Below, in pieces: positions 35,220-45,900 of a DNA stretch of 64,000 nt. A program made the position numbers and the translations under genes. The notes below the pieces were generated by a model that was not told the DNA's origin, did no database searches, and saw only the letters and a list, made by a program, of their open reading frames with translations. This DNA comes from Pelomyxa schiedti (lineage: Eukaryota; Evosea; Pelobiontida; Pelomyxidae): positions 1-64,000 of the forward strand of contig JAHLWZ010000867.1 of assembly GCA_020536535.1 (NCBI GenBank). The letters are read 5' to 3'. The stretch's first letter is position 1, and every line of letters starts with the position of its first letter.

Positions 35220-36758
35220 TTAGTGGTTGGGAAACAAAAAGGGCACGAGGGTGGGATAAATGTCGGGCCAGAAGACATCACCGCTGACGGAGAGGTACTG
35301 CAACCTGGCTTGTGCACTCAAGACCCCGAGCAATGCTGCCCTGCGGTAAATTGCAAACGCCCTGGATGCATCCTTTTCAACCCCAGCTTGCGGGTCTCCC
35401 AGTTCATATGCTTTGCCCGTAAGTAGGAGCACGGCCGCTCTTCCATTGTCATAAAGCTTGTTGTAATATGCCTCTGCTTTGGCCAAGTCCTTTGGAACGC
35501 CTTCACCATATTCATAGCACAACGCAACATAAGCCGCAGCGGTGAGTTGCCCTGCTTCATCAGCCCTCTTGAAATATGAAAAGGCGAGCTCAGGGTCTTT
35601 GTCAACCAATTTCCCGAACTTTGTCAACAGTCCAAGGCTCTCCAATGCCTCAGGTGAACCCCTCTCTGCTGCGTTCTTGATCTCAACGACTCTCTCGCGG
35701 TAGCAGGAATCGTCGGGCATTTCTTGGCGATTCATGTGAGCAAGATCACTCTTCGCTTCCAAATCTCCCGCGTCAGCAGCTTTCTGAAGCAATTCAACAC
35801 CTTTGGCTGGGTCTTTGGGAACTCTGAAACCATTTAAGAAGCGGTTTCCCAGTTTGGTCATTGCTGGTGGATATCCTCCCTTTGCAGAACACTCCAGCAG
35901 AGACTGTGCCTTCTTCATATCCAGCGGGACATCCTCACCAAGTTCATGCATCTGGGACAGTGTGAACATAGAACTCAGCTCTCCTGAGTCTGCTGCTTGT
36001 TGGAGCCATTCAACTGCTTTTCTGACGTCTTTCTTCACACCATCCCCACGCAGATAATGGTTGCCCAATGTGACCATTGCCTTGAGACTCCCGACATCTG
36101 CAGCCTCCTGATACAGAATCAATGCCTTCGCCGTGTCCTTTGGCACAGCAATCCCATCCAGATAAAAATCAGCGAGGTCGCACTTTGACACAGCATATCC
36201 ATTGTTGGCAGCCTTCTCAAACAATTGGAACGCCCTTTGCAAGTCTTTGGCAACTCCCATCCCCAGTTGAAAACAGCGAGCGAGCGTATGAAGTGCCTCG
36301 AGTTTTCCAGCAGCAGCAGCCTTTTCAAGAAGAGGAACAGCTTTTGTTGGGTCTCGTGCAACACCAACACCATCCCAGAAGCACCCTGCGAGATTGAATG
36401 TGGCGCCAACGTGATCGCGAGCAGCGGCGCTCTCAAAACACTTGAAAGCAGCAGCGGGATCCTTTTCCACGCCTTGTCCATCTCGATACATCACGCCGAT
36501 TGTGTTGAGGGAGTCAACGTCACCCAAGTCAGAAGCCATCTTGAAGTATTTGAACGCCCTTGCGTGATCGACGGCGACGCCCCATCCCTTGTGCAGGTAC
36601 GTGCCCATCTTCTTCATCGCGCTGACGTTGCCAGATTCAGCCTCCGCGATGATCGGTGACAGATCGGGTCTGCGTTTTGACTCGTCACCGCTGTTGTTGT
36701 TTCGGCTCGTTGTTGAGGCCAAGGTAAAGTCGACACTGTTTGTTTTCCTTCCGCTCAT
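35220..36758 (-). CDS. Sel1-like repeat protein, copy 2 (intronless)
   Basis: A 512-residue intronless paralogue of the gene at 14861-16402, same strand, ending FPNH instead of FPGAF. The first 95 residues are identical in the two copies. About 30 replacements follow and cluster in the middle repeats, for example AYNLAGCLWDG to TFNLAGCFWDG, ELAKFYLDGIVVPKD to DLADFYLDGIAVPKD, and VELFQQAAASG to VEWLQQAADSG. The solenoid frame residues (G, A, KD) are kept, so the changes fall mostly on helix faces that could contact ligands. It was probably made by segmental duplication, since the 5' flank is copied too. Confidence 0.9.
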   Translation of the reverse strand: MSGRKTNSVDFTLASTTSRNNNSGDESKRRPDLSPIIAEAESGNVSAMKKMGTYLHKGWGVAVDHARAFKYFKMASDLGDVDSLNTIGVMYRDGQGVEKDPAAAFKCFESAAARDHVGATFNLAGCFWDGVGVARDPTKAVPLLEKAAAAGKLEALHTLARCFQLGMGVAKDLQRAFQLFEKAANNGYAVSKCDLADFYLDGIAVPKDTAKALILYQEAADVGSLKAMVTLGNHYLRGDGVKKDVRKAVEWLQQAADSGELSSMFTLSQMHELGEDVPLDMKKAQSLLECSAKGGYPPAMTKLGNRFLNGFRVPKDPAKGVELLQKAADAGDLEAKSDLAHMNRQEMPDDSCYRERVVEIKNAAERGSPEALESLGLLTKFGKLVDKDPELAFSYFKRADEAGQLTAAAYVALCYEYGEGVPKDLAKAEAYYNKLYDNGRAAVLLLTGKAYELGDPQAGVEKDASRAFAIYRRAALLGVLSAQARLQYLSVSGDVFWPDIYPTLVPFLFPNH

Positions 36759-36927
36759 CTTTTCCTGTGGTTACTTATATAAGTTGCATGCAGTCACCAC
36801 ACACACCCTTTGTTGTCGATAAGAAGATTACTGTGACGGCACACACTCTCGAGATCCGCACGCGAGTGTCTTGACGATGGTAGTTTGGAATAAAAAAAAA
36901 TACTGTGACAGATGACACTACTAAAAA
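35230..36927. repeat. Duplicated segment, copy 2
   Basis: Direct-repeat partner of 14874-16535, about 20 kb away. It differs by about 40 inserted bases just upstream of the Sel1 start (around 36775-36815, containing AGTTGCATGCAGTCACCACA) and by scattered substitutions. Confidence 0.9.
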
Positions 36928-36935
36928 TATTAGTC

Positions 36936-37097
36936 ATGAAATCTGCATTCCAACTTCTTGTCCTTCCTTCCCTGCTTCTCTCAAGCTCGGGCCGAGCTGA
37001 GGGTTCGGTCTTTGAGCTCTGGACTGAAGCCCAAAACTGGACAATCAAAACCAACTTTTTTCGCTTGAACGATGTTGACAGTCAAATTCCTCCCTGA
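36936..37097 (+). CDS. Possible 53-residue secreted peptide or upstream ORF
   Basis: A short frame begins MKSAFQLLVLPSLLLSSSG, which reads as a clean signal peptide with a cleavage-like SGRA, then about 30 polar residues, stop at 37095-37097. It starts nine bases after the end of the duplicated block and stops two bases before the start codon of the RibD-like gene. It could be a real small secreted protein, an upstream ORF regulating the next gene, or chance. Confidence 0.3.
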   Translation: MKSAFQLLVLPSLLLSSSGRAEGSVFELWTEAQNWTIKTNFFRLNDVDSQIPP

Positions 37098-37099
37098 GA

Positions 37100-38018
37100 A
37101 TGACTACGCCCAAGGTTGTTGTCTACAACGCTGTGTCGGTGGACGGCAGGCTCGATTGGCTGGCCCCCGACGTCATTGGGCCCTACTACCAGATGGCAGC
37201 CACGGTCTGGTCCCCGTTCGACGCAGTCCTGACCACCCCTGACACTCTCAACCCCGCCTACGACAAGCAAGTTGGTGCTGCTTCTTCTTCTGAGAGTTCC
37301 CCCGGCGGCAGCAGCAGCAGCACAAGCAACACTGCATGCACGTGTCCCACGGGTGGGGCAGCCTCGGCGGCGGCGGAGTGGAGGCAGGACGACATCCCGT
37401 CGGTTGAAAAGCGGGGCGGGAAGTGCATTCTGGTGATCATGGACAGCAGGGCCAGGATCAGGCACTGGGACCAACTCAAGACTTCGCCGTGGTGGTCCTA
37501 CATTGTGGTGCTGGCTTCAAATAGGGTATGGAAACATCCCCACCTTCCTTTTTTTTTCTTTTTCATAATCAAATGTTGAGTGAATTTGGCAGACACCAGA
37601 GGAGTATAAAGAATTCTTACACCGAAAGAACATTCCTTGCATTGTTACTGGCGAGACTAACGTAGATATCAGAGCGGCACTGATACATCTTAACAGCAGG
37701 TTATTTCAAATGACCTCACTCTTTATCATTCCTCTTACCTGTCGATTTATTCTCTCGCACTGCAGATTCGGTATCAACAACATAAGGGCAGATTGTGGAG
37801 GCACTTTGAACGGCGTGCTTTTGCGGTGCAACCTAGTCGACGAAGTCGCGGTTCTGTTCGCGCCAACACTTGTGGGAGGCCAGACACACAGCAGCATCTT
37901 CAAGGCGTCAGATGTCACACAGCAGAGCCAAGTGATGGATCTCACTCTCATTGCAACCACACCCACCGAGAGCGGCCTCGTTTTCCTGCGTTACAAAGTG
38001 AAGCCAAAGTCCAGCTAA
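37100..38018 (+). CDS. RibD C-terminal-type (riboflavin/dihydrofolate reductase-like) protein
   Basis: Three exons, with introns near 37529-37592 and 37699-37766. It starts MTTPKVVVYNAVSVDGRLDW, the usual first strand with the SxDG motif of RibD C-terminal reductases. Later motifs are SRARIRHWDQLK, WSYIVVLASNR, NIPCIVTGETNVDIRAALIHL, IRADCGGTLNGVLLRCNLVDEV and FAPTLVGG, again family hallmarks. A Ser/Gly/Ala-rich insertion of about 45 residues (around residues 55-100) separates the first two beta-alpha units. The fold reduces pyrimidine or pterin substrates with NAD(P)H. A stand-alone reductase without a deaminase half cannot be assigned to riboflavin synthesis with certainty. Confidence 0.8.
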
Positions 38019-38111
38019 AGGGGTCCCTTGCCCCTTAGGAAGATCAAAAATGAATCGTCTCATCATTTTTCGGATGAAATCGATTGTCACGGACTTCAAA
38101 AAACGTAAAGA

Positions 38112-40329
38112 ATGTCTACCGAAAGGGGGCCTCTGTTGGTGGAGCCTCTACCGCGTGAGTCCAAGATCTCCTTATCCATTTTGGCTTTCTTAACACAATG
38201 TCGTAGCTCGTAGGAGGTGTTCTGCGAGAAACAACAGGAAATTGCTGTACGCGGGTCTCGTAGTGGCTGCGGCTGCAATTTGTGCCGCTATATGTACGTT
38301 ACTTGCGTGTTTTGTCAGTTTTAATTTCTACATTTTAACTCTTAAGTATTCTGTTTATGCAAAAAACAGTGATTGGGCTGGGGCTGGCTTTGACGCAAGA
38401 ATTTGTTCTGGAGGATGCAGTTGAAGTCGGTGACATCATGGAGATGTTGAGTGATTTACAAACGATAGCCGATCAGTATGACGGAAAAAGGGATGATTAC
38501 AGTGGGTACTCACCCCGGCATATGTGAAAATCATGTAATTTGTGTCCAAGAGGTTATGCTGCTTCAGCGAAGTATGTACTGGATAAATTGAGTGACACCG
38601 ATTTGCTTGTCTACACCCAAAATGTGTCCTATGTCCTCTACACTGCTGTATGGGATGAAATGACCTTTGAAGTTTCAACGTCTATGGGTTCTGAAGTCTA
38701 TGTTTACTATGACGATTATGAGGTAAATGTGCACGGACCTCTTCAATTTAATTCAAACATTTTAAAAGGCTTTTGAAATGTCCCCAAATGGAACGGTTTC
38801 TAACACAGCACTGACTTCCATACCCAACTATGGTTGCAACGAGTATGACTTTGATGGTGACTTTTATAGTGCTTATCTGTTTAGAACCAACACTCACAAG
38901 GATTTGTCAATGGGAATGTTGCCCTGATTCAGCGGGGGAATTGCACATGGGCAGAGAAGATTACACTGGCAGAACAGTGGAGTTTAACTTCAGTTTTCCA
39001 AAAAGTTCACCAATACTAGGCATGGTGCATCCATGGCCCTGATGGTTAATTATCCAGAATACGAAGACCCAGCGTGGTCAACAGTAGAGGAGGGAGTCAG
39101 TATACCTATCTTTGGTCTTACCTATGAATTGGGAAAAATGATGTGGCTTTCTTCAAGTTCTATGACCCTCACTGCCACAGTATGTTGTCTTGCCTGTTGC
39201 CCGTGGGGTGATCGTCACTGCAGCTTGTAGCTGAAAGAACATCCATCTTCACTCAAAATGTCATTGCAGAAACAACTAGAGGAAATGAAAACAATACCAT
39301 TGTGGTGGGAGCGCATCTTGATTCTTTTATGGTACAGTAGTTCTCTATTTATATGATGTCTCAGTGGCAAAAAGGGTTCTGGTATCAATGATAATGGCAG
39401 TGGAAGTATTACGCTTTTGGAGATGGCTTTGGTCACATCTGAGTCAATGTAGTTTACACCTTTTTTTTAATGTCTTATTTATTCCGCTCCATAAGGAAAA
39501 AGTGGGTTGAAAACAAGATCATTTTTGCCTGGTGGGCAGCAGAAGAACAAGGCTTTTGGGGGTCTGAAAAGTTTGTATCAGAGCTTGGGTCTGTGTCTTA
39601 CAAAGTGGCTGTGAACATGAACATGGATATGTTAGGAAGTCCCAATTACATGTTACTTATCTTGGATGGAACGACCGCTTTTACACAGACAGATTACTGC
39701 GTAAATGGCTGTGTGCAATTGCAAGTATATACTATCTCATCCATCTGAGCACTAAAAGTTATTTCTTTTGGCAGAACATGTTCACCGACTACTATGACAG
39801 CAAGGAAATTCCTTATGTGATAGTTGAAATGGAGGCCTGGTCGGACTTTGCTCCATTTATTCAGAACGGGATTCCTGGTTGCGCCACAGATTCCGGAGCA
39901 AGTATGATGGGTGGAGAGGGGGATTTTTTTTGTTTTTTTGAGTGCCAGACTGATCTGAGACTAGATGAAGTGAAGGGAATATCCGAAAGATCCGAGTTTG
40001 GTGGCCTTGCCAATACCCCGGTAGGTTCACTTTGGTATTTCCTCATTAACCTGTTACCAGGCGGATCCCTGTTACCATACAGAATGTGATACCTATGATA
40101 ACGTTTCAGAAGATGTAATGAAAATAACTGGTAAACAATTTCGCGATTACCCTGAGGACTAACAAAAGAAAATAACACAGTTGCTTCCACGTCACACATC
40201 CTTCAAGAGTTGGGTGGCAAAGTAGACCTCCGTGAGTTCCTTCTGGCGGGTACACCCCGTGAAGTTTCACCAACACAAAAAGTAGCACGCCCATACATAA
40301 GGAACATAAAGAGAAACACTCACAAGTAA
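38112..40329 (+). CDS. M28 family membrane-anchored aminopeptidase
   Basis: It starts MSTERGPLLVEPLP. A second exon supplies basic residues and a membrane helix, LLYAGLVVAAAAICAAI, so the enzyme is type II with a lumenal or outer catalytic part. AASAKYVLDKLSDTDLLVYT is the usual pre-catalytic region. All M28 zinc ligands can be read: VVGAHLDS, SGINDNGSGS, FAWWAAEEQGFWGS, NMNMDMLGS and, after an intron ending near 40060, DPCYHTECDTYDN. The C-terminal exon has SHILQELGGKVDL and stops at 40327-40329. Related enzymes are vacuolar aminopeptidase Y and PSMA-like carboxypeptidases; substrate class is not decided by these motifs. Confidence 0.85.
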
Positions 40330-40493
40330 TGTGAACTGTAGGTGGTTTTTTTCTTTTTTTATTATTAATTAGACAACGCTTCGCTTCCTCTCTCATGATA
40401 TCACTTTCCAGCTTCACGCCAGAAATGAGTCGTAGCCAAATCCGCACCTCTCCAGCATGTTTGCCTGAGTTTCTTTTTTTCTCCTTCCCCTCT

Positions 40494-40958
40494 TCATTCC
40501 ACCACACCACCACCCTTCTTGTCCACCACGTGTATGTCTACTACGGGAGTACCATCGAGGGCATCCAGGCCCCTGACCCTCATCACGCACCCCTCGACGC
40601 TCAGGATGTGGACCTTTGTGATTGCCAGGTGGTTGGGCCGCATGGGGCTGCCCGTGGTCCAGACGCCCCTCGCGGGCCGGGAGAGGTCGCCCCGCGGGTG
40701 GGCCGTGAGCAGCGGGGGCTGGCCGTGCAGCCCGTGGAGGTAGAACACAACGAGGCAGGTGGCGTAGGCGTCGACGCCCTGCAGCGCGTCCGCGTACTGG
40801 TCGAGGAACGAAATCGTGGCCTCCTGCGACTCGAGGTCCTCGCGCGTGCGGAACCGGGACTCCACAAAGTCGGTGTGTACGTAGCCTATGGGCTGGAGGC
40901 GGATCACCAGCTCTGGCCCACTGCCGTTGTTGTTGCTGCCTCTGTCCATCCAGTTCAT
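40494..40958 (-). CDS. TrmO-like tRNA (t6A37) N6-methyltransferase
   Basis: A compact 154-residue frame. LQPIGYVHTDFVESRFRTRE is the family opening (PIGYV-x-S-P-F type), and DQYADALQGVDAYATCLVVFYLH, HPRGD and GVWTTGSPMRPNHLAITKV are the core (canonical GVFATRSPxRPNP). MRVRGLDALDGTPVVDIHV matches LDxxDGTPVLDIKP. TrmO adds a methyl to the t6A base at position 37 of tRNAs. Compared with the consensus, R-S-P reads G-S-P, and the KPY end is replaced by HVVDKKGG, so activity is uncertain or a C-terminal exon is missed. It is very GC-rich and unbroken by introns, unlike its neighbours, suggesting a different history. Confidence 0.8.
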   Translation of the reverse strand: MNWMDRGSNNNGSGPELVIRLQPIGYVHTDFVESRFRTREDLESQEATISFLDQYADALQGVDAYATCLVVFYLHGLHGQPPLLTAHPRGDLSRPARGVWTTGSPMRPNHLAITKVHILSVEGCVMRVRGLDALDGTPVVDIHVVDKKGGGVVE

Positions 40959-41300
40959 GCACTAGGTCAAGCTTATCGTTTTTCACTGTGCGGAAAGGAA
41001 ACTTGGAACGCGGGAGGGGCAAATTGCGCGGCGACAATTAAAAGATGGGAGTGACTTGATGACAGTGAGTGGTGGTCAGATCAATTGGTACAAATTGAAT
41101 GGGCACTTCGGGGAAAAGAAAATGACGAATTTTCGCGTTCCTTTCGTGTTCCTCGAAGAAGCTGATGAGAAAAAACGTTTAGTGAGAGGGAATTCTTGTC
41201 TTGACATACCGCTCTAACGAATAGAAATTAGATCGAGATGCAAGTTGTTTCGACAATTACACACTACATTCAGACAAGATACCTCCTTCTCGCAGCCAAC
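40959..41300. other. Intergenic stretch
   Basis: About 340 bp in which no gene is supported. It should hold the TrmO promoter on the minus strand. Confidence 0.4.
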
Positions 41301-41465
41301 ATGGCCTCTGATGTATCAAGGCAAAATTGGTTGACCGTGGTATTTTCCCCTGAGTTGTTCTGTTTGTTTAGTGTGAGAACTTTGTATTCTGAAGTCAAAA
41401 GCTCACTGCTCCATGTGGGCAAATCCAAGGATAAAACAAAGGTTATTGTACTTGGGAATTCATAA
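41301..41465 (+). CDS. Possible 54-residue protein
   Basis: A short frame starts MASDVSRQNWLTVVFSPELF and ends KTKVIVLGNS at 41465, one base before the stop of the convergent gene. A 32-nt GT-AG candidate intron inside it would break the frame, so it is read unspliced. No family is recognised and coding status is doubtful. Confidence 0.25.
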   Translation: MASDVSRQNWLTVVFSPELFCLFSVRTLYSEVKSSLLHVGKSKDKTKVIVLGNS

Positions 41466-41466
41466 G

Positions 41467-42723
41467 TTACAACAACAACGAGAAAATACTACGTGTCCAA
41501 CTCATATTCACATCAAACTGCAGAGTCAGAACTACCAACCCAGACGATTCCTCAGTCACAACGACTTGGTGTTTGGAGGGTACTGACTGGAAGAGCAGGC
41601 CCATTTCAGCCGTAACGGTGTAGGCCGACGGAACTGTTTCACACACTCTAATTGGCCCCTCGGTGTCATTGCAGTCCCAGACCTCGTACTTTCCCGGCTC
41701 TCTTACTAGGCAGAACAGTGATTCGCTCAGCTGTGACAGTGGAATCTTGGCCTCCCCGCCACTCTTGCTCGCAATCCGCCTGACTGGGCCGCCGAAGCTT
41801 TCTGCAACACTGAGAATATGGCAGCCCAGGGAGCTCTGGTACGTGTAATAAAACGATTCCTCCACCTCCCATTCACTAGCATATATGATGAACTGCCGTT
41901 TGCCGGTCCGCTTCCGGACAACGATTACCCGAAGCACAGAAAACTTGGTGTCAAAGCTAGTTGTGCTCAGAACGCACAGCTTCCGCGTGGAATAGGACTC
42001 GGCCACGTCGATTGCCAGCACAGTGCACTCATCGCCTTGACGAGATACAACCAGAGCTTCGTCAGGGTTCGCCGGGTTACCGAAGCTACTGCTGTAAGCG
42101 TTGCCCGGGGGGTAGGGCACCCCAACGGTTACAGCTTCCAGCGGCGACGCGGATATCTGGCTGCTGTCACCTCCGGCACTACCACCACTGGAGCCACTGG
42201 GATGGTACAGCAAGTCCACGATGAACAGTGTGCTGCCCAGGGCGTTACGGTGGTACAGGCACCACTTGTAGGAGGTCTCCTCGTCTGGCAGGACACGTGC
42301 GGGGCGGGGCCAGTGCCGAACGGACGTGGTAAGGCCCCCGAGCTGCGGCGACACCCCGAACCAAACGTCACAAAGCAAATCCGAGACGCAGAACACGCGG
42401 GACTGCATCCAAGCGCACGCCGCGGCCCCGCGCCCCCCTGCTACCTCGGCCGTGAACGAGTGGGCAACCAGGCAGGAGGAGAGCCGCGGGCGCGGGGACG
42501 AGGGGCCCCCCTCCTCGCACGAGTAGGGGGAGGAGCACTGGGAAAGCCAGTCGCGGATGCATAGGAGGGCGGCGTGGGAGCAGCCCTGCAGGCGCAGGAG
42601 GGAGGAGCTTGGCGGCCCACAGCGCGGGTGGGTGATGGCGGCGAGAGCGAGGAGCTGCTCCCGAGCCACGAGGCCCAGTACAGCCCTGGGCCCCGTGGTG
42701 CTGCGTGGCGGGCCGCCGTCCAT
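41467..42723 (-). CDS. Unrecognised intronless protein, probably lineage-specific
   Basis: A long minus-strand frame of about 418 codons from MDGGPPRSTTGPRAVLGLV. The N-terminal third, REQLLALAAITHPRCGPPSS and ALLCIRDWLSQC, is GC-rich and resembles a short helical adaptor. The middle and C-terminus look like beta-propeller or beta-sandwich strands (STLFIVDLLYHPSG, DEALVVSRQGDECTVLAID, GKYEVWDCNDTEGPI, HQVVVTEESSGLVVLTLQ). The frame stays open upstream to 43107, but that overlaps the first exon of the divergent gene at 42949, so the internal ATG is preferred; it leaves a 225-bp shared promoter. No named family is recognised. Confidence 0.6.
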   Translation of the reverse strand: MDGGPPRSTTGPRAVLGLVAREQLLALAAITHPRCGPPSSSLLRLQGCSHAALLCIRDWLSQCSSPYSCEEGGPSSPRPRLSSCLVAHSFTAEVAGGRGAAACAWMQSRVFCVSDLLCDVWFGVSPQLGGLTTSVRHWPRPARVLPDEETSYKWCLYHRNALGSTLFIVDLLYHPSGSSGGSAGGDSSQISASPLEAVTVGVPYPPGNAYSSSFGNPANPDEALVVSRQGDECTVLAIDVAESYSTRKLCVLSTTSFDTKFSVLRVIVVRKRTGKRQFIIYASEWEVEESFYYTYQSSLGCHILSVAESFGGPVRRIASKSGGEAKIPLSQLSESLFCLVREPGKYEVWDCNDTEGPIRVCETVPSAYTVTAEMGLLFQSVPSKHQVVVTEESSGLVVLTLQFDVNMSWTRSIFSLLL

Positions 42724-42948
42724 GTGGGAGTCGGTGTGGAAAACTCCGGCTTGTGATTCTGGGGCGGAGATGTCATCCCATTCCGAGCAGGTTTTTGCCT
42801 CCTCACACCTGCACAAGTGCTCTGGTGCGAAGGAAAATTGAACTGCTGGTTTCTGTGGATTCCGTATGAACCTGAAAATGAAAGGAAAAAATAATAAAAC
42901 CAAACACCAACCAGCGAACAGATCAGATCCTCGGAAAGCAATCTCATC

Positions 42949-45900
42949 ATGTATCGGGTGGTGTCGTCCCTCGGATCTCCGAGCGTGAGGGTGCTCTCTC
43001 TTGTATCCGAGGTGCGTAATTTCGGCACGTTGTCGTTCCAACCGTACTTTTTTTTTTTTTTCCTTCAGGACGACATTGGATTGAAGCGATATAACGAGCC
43101 TTTTCAAATGCAGTCTGGTAGGTCTTTTTTCTTTTTTTTTTTTTTGTTTTTTTTGTTTTGTTGATTTATGAAGAAACTTCCTCTATGAGCACTGCCTCAA
43201 GAAGAGAAGCACTCCTGAGTCCTACAAATTCACCAGGACAGGGTCGCACATCAGGCACGGATACACCCAGTGAATGCTCTTCCCCTCTTGGCAATTCCCA
43301 CAGGTCTTTTAAGTGCTCTGAGAGACCCACTGTCACACCACCTTCCACCCCTATTCGCAATTCTGAGGAAACATCCCCCCACCTTGATGGTGCTCCTTCA
43401 TCATGTTCAAACATGGATGATGACTTTATTCCACTGACACCAATAATAACCACAGAACCACCAGAAACCAGCAATTATAACACTACATATCGCACTCCAC
43501 CAATATCACCACTCACCCCATCTATACATCTTCCCACCTCCACTCCTGTCATACATCTTGCACCCTCCACTCCAGCTATAAATCTTGCACCCTCCACTCC
43601 AGTGGTAATTATCACCACTCCTCTTTTGAGCGCAAACTCCCCTGCACAAACCACTGCGCCTTCAGTGAGCATACCCCCAATTCCACTCATGCCAACTCCC
43701 CCATTAACATTCCTTGGACCCTCTTTTACTCAAACCCATTGTGCGGAGAACACCACACCAGCTATAATGAATGATTTTTATACTATCACTCCACCATGCA
43801 CCCCAACTAGGGCCACACCCCACCTGCAAGTACTACCCACAGCTGCTCAACCTTTCCCACCAACGCCATTGATTGGCTCGACCATCAATTCATCTACAAG
43901 TAGCACAAGCTGTATTCCTCCTCCCTTTGTTCCTTACACACCCCCCATTGACTCCAATGGAATTTATCTAGAAGTAGGGTTCACTGTGTTAGGGGGTTGC
44001 TCACACTTTGTAGGCCAGATCTGCTGCCCAAATTGTGGGAGAATATGAATGTGGCACAAGTCATGGAAATTATGTAGAGACTCTATGCACAGAGGACATG
44101 AACGCAGAGAATTCGGCTCTGAAAGAAGTCAATGCGCAACCCATATCTACAACTCCTCTTAGTAGCACCGTGAATCCCATTCTTGCCAAAAGGACTGCAC
44201 AAGAGTCCTCTGTAATGCCAGAACAGGTAACCAACACAGCAATAACTGGCCAAAATAATTCTCGCCAGATTGAAAAAGCTAATGGGCATAACTGGAATGA
44301 TAAGATGCAAGATTTATGTTTGAAACTCAAACAGCTTACGCCAAACACACATGCGCGTGTGTCAAATAAACATTTTTGGCTACTTGTTTACAAGTGTAGA
44401 GGAGAGATTACAAGTTTATAAGCAATTAGCTGACTTGGCACATGATTTTGTCCACACAGTCAAAAATTATGGTCGAATTATCATATCAGAGGTTGTTAAC
44501 ATTAGACTGAACAGATTTCTTTTCCAAGTAAAATAAACAAAAAAAAAGGTACATTTTCCAGTGCCACAAAAAACAATAAAGCCCACCAACGCGATTGGCG
44601 GAATTGCAGGTGGGGACAAGTACCTTGTTCATCAAGTACAATTCCTTTTTCTACAATTTTACTCACAATCGTATAGATTCTCTTCAAATTTGCTGTGGAT
44701 TCCAGGGGCATGTACGATGGGTAAGAAAATTACACTGCCATACCATGTTAATTCTTTTTTTTTTTTTTTTAATAACATCAGAGATGAAAATGCTGCCAAA
44801 GGTGGGAATTATCTCTGCTTCACTACAATACAACTTAGGAATATTTTTTTTACACATAGTTGCTGGTCATGAATTGCGGAGTCTTTCACATCTATTTTCT
44901 TGTTGGGAAAATGACATAGCCCTGCCACTCATGGCTACAATTGATTATCGAGGCTACAGGTATAATCTCCTGAGGGTAATAATATTTAACTGTATTTACA
45001 GGTTAATTGGCATCACACTTCTTCCCATAGGGAAAGAGACACTCATTTATGGCAGTGATAATGCAGGTCGTTCTGGTGTCAGATATGACCCGATAGTTGA
45101 CAGAAAATTAACCAATGTATGTGCCTGTGATATTTTCCTTAATTTACAAATTCCAACAGATTGCTAAACAATTGAATCTCAAGCGGCATCGTGTGGGTGA
45201 GGGAGATAACTGGATTTACACACCAATTGATCTAGAGGCCCATCACGTTGACGGGAAGTATTACTTGGTTGACACAAGGTTTCATACACCCCAATAAAAT
45301 GGTTTATAATACCCGTGAACAGTCGACTGTTCCCTCCCCAAGGAATCCCCAAGCAGCAGCATAATAGGTGCACCTACCTCTTTCGTCTTCTTCGCCCTGA
45401 ATTTGTGAAAAAGTACTCAAGTATGTCCTACCTGAAGAATAGTGGTAATCTAATTGTGCTCTCAGAACCTCTTTGTAATGATGTCTATTCCCCATTTGTC
45501 TGTCCCAAACTTAAGACCTCTGATCGATGTAACGAAATCCGTCAAAATGAACAAGAGGTAACAGTGACCTTCTTCCAAGAAGTATGCTGAAAACAACATT
45601 AGATTGAAGACGCTACACGATATTTGGAGACTGTTACCATCAACAGTTTTGTTGAAGATGTCCTGTTGAAAGTCCCAGTTGATAACAGGAACAGATTTCC
45701 TCTCATAGTGATGCTGCACCAGGTTTCTGGTTAGCTTTGAGCTTGGTACGTTAACCACGTATAGAACGGAATCAATGTAAGATTACTTGGGATAGTTTAT
45801 TCTCGCGTGGTAATTTTTATCTTTTCTAATAAGTGAGGTTGAGCCGGCTCAACATAGGTTGCAGCTCGTGATAAAGATTGGGAAGCACGGTATTTCGGGT

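Noticed and set aside
40395-41054. 219-codon plus-strand frame
   Set aside because: It is antisense to the TrmO-like gene, whose family motifs are unmistakable on the minus strand.
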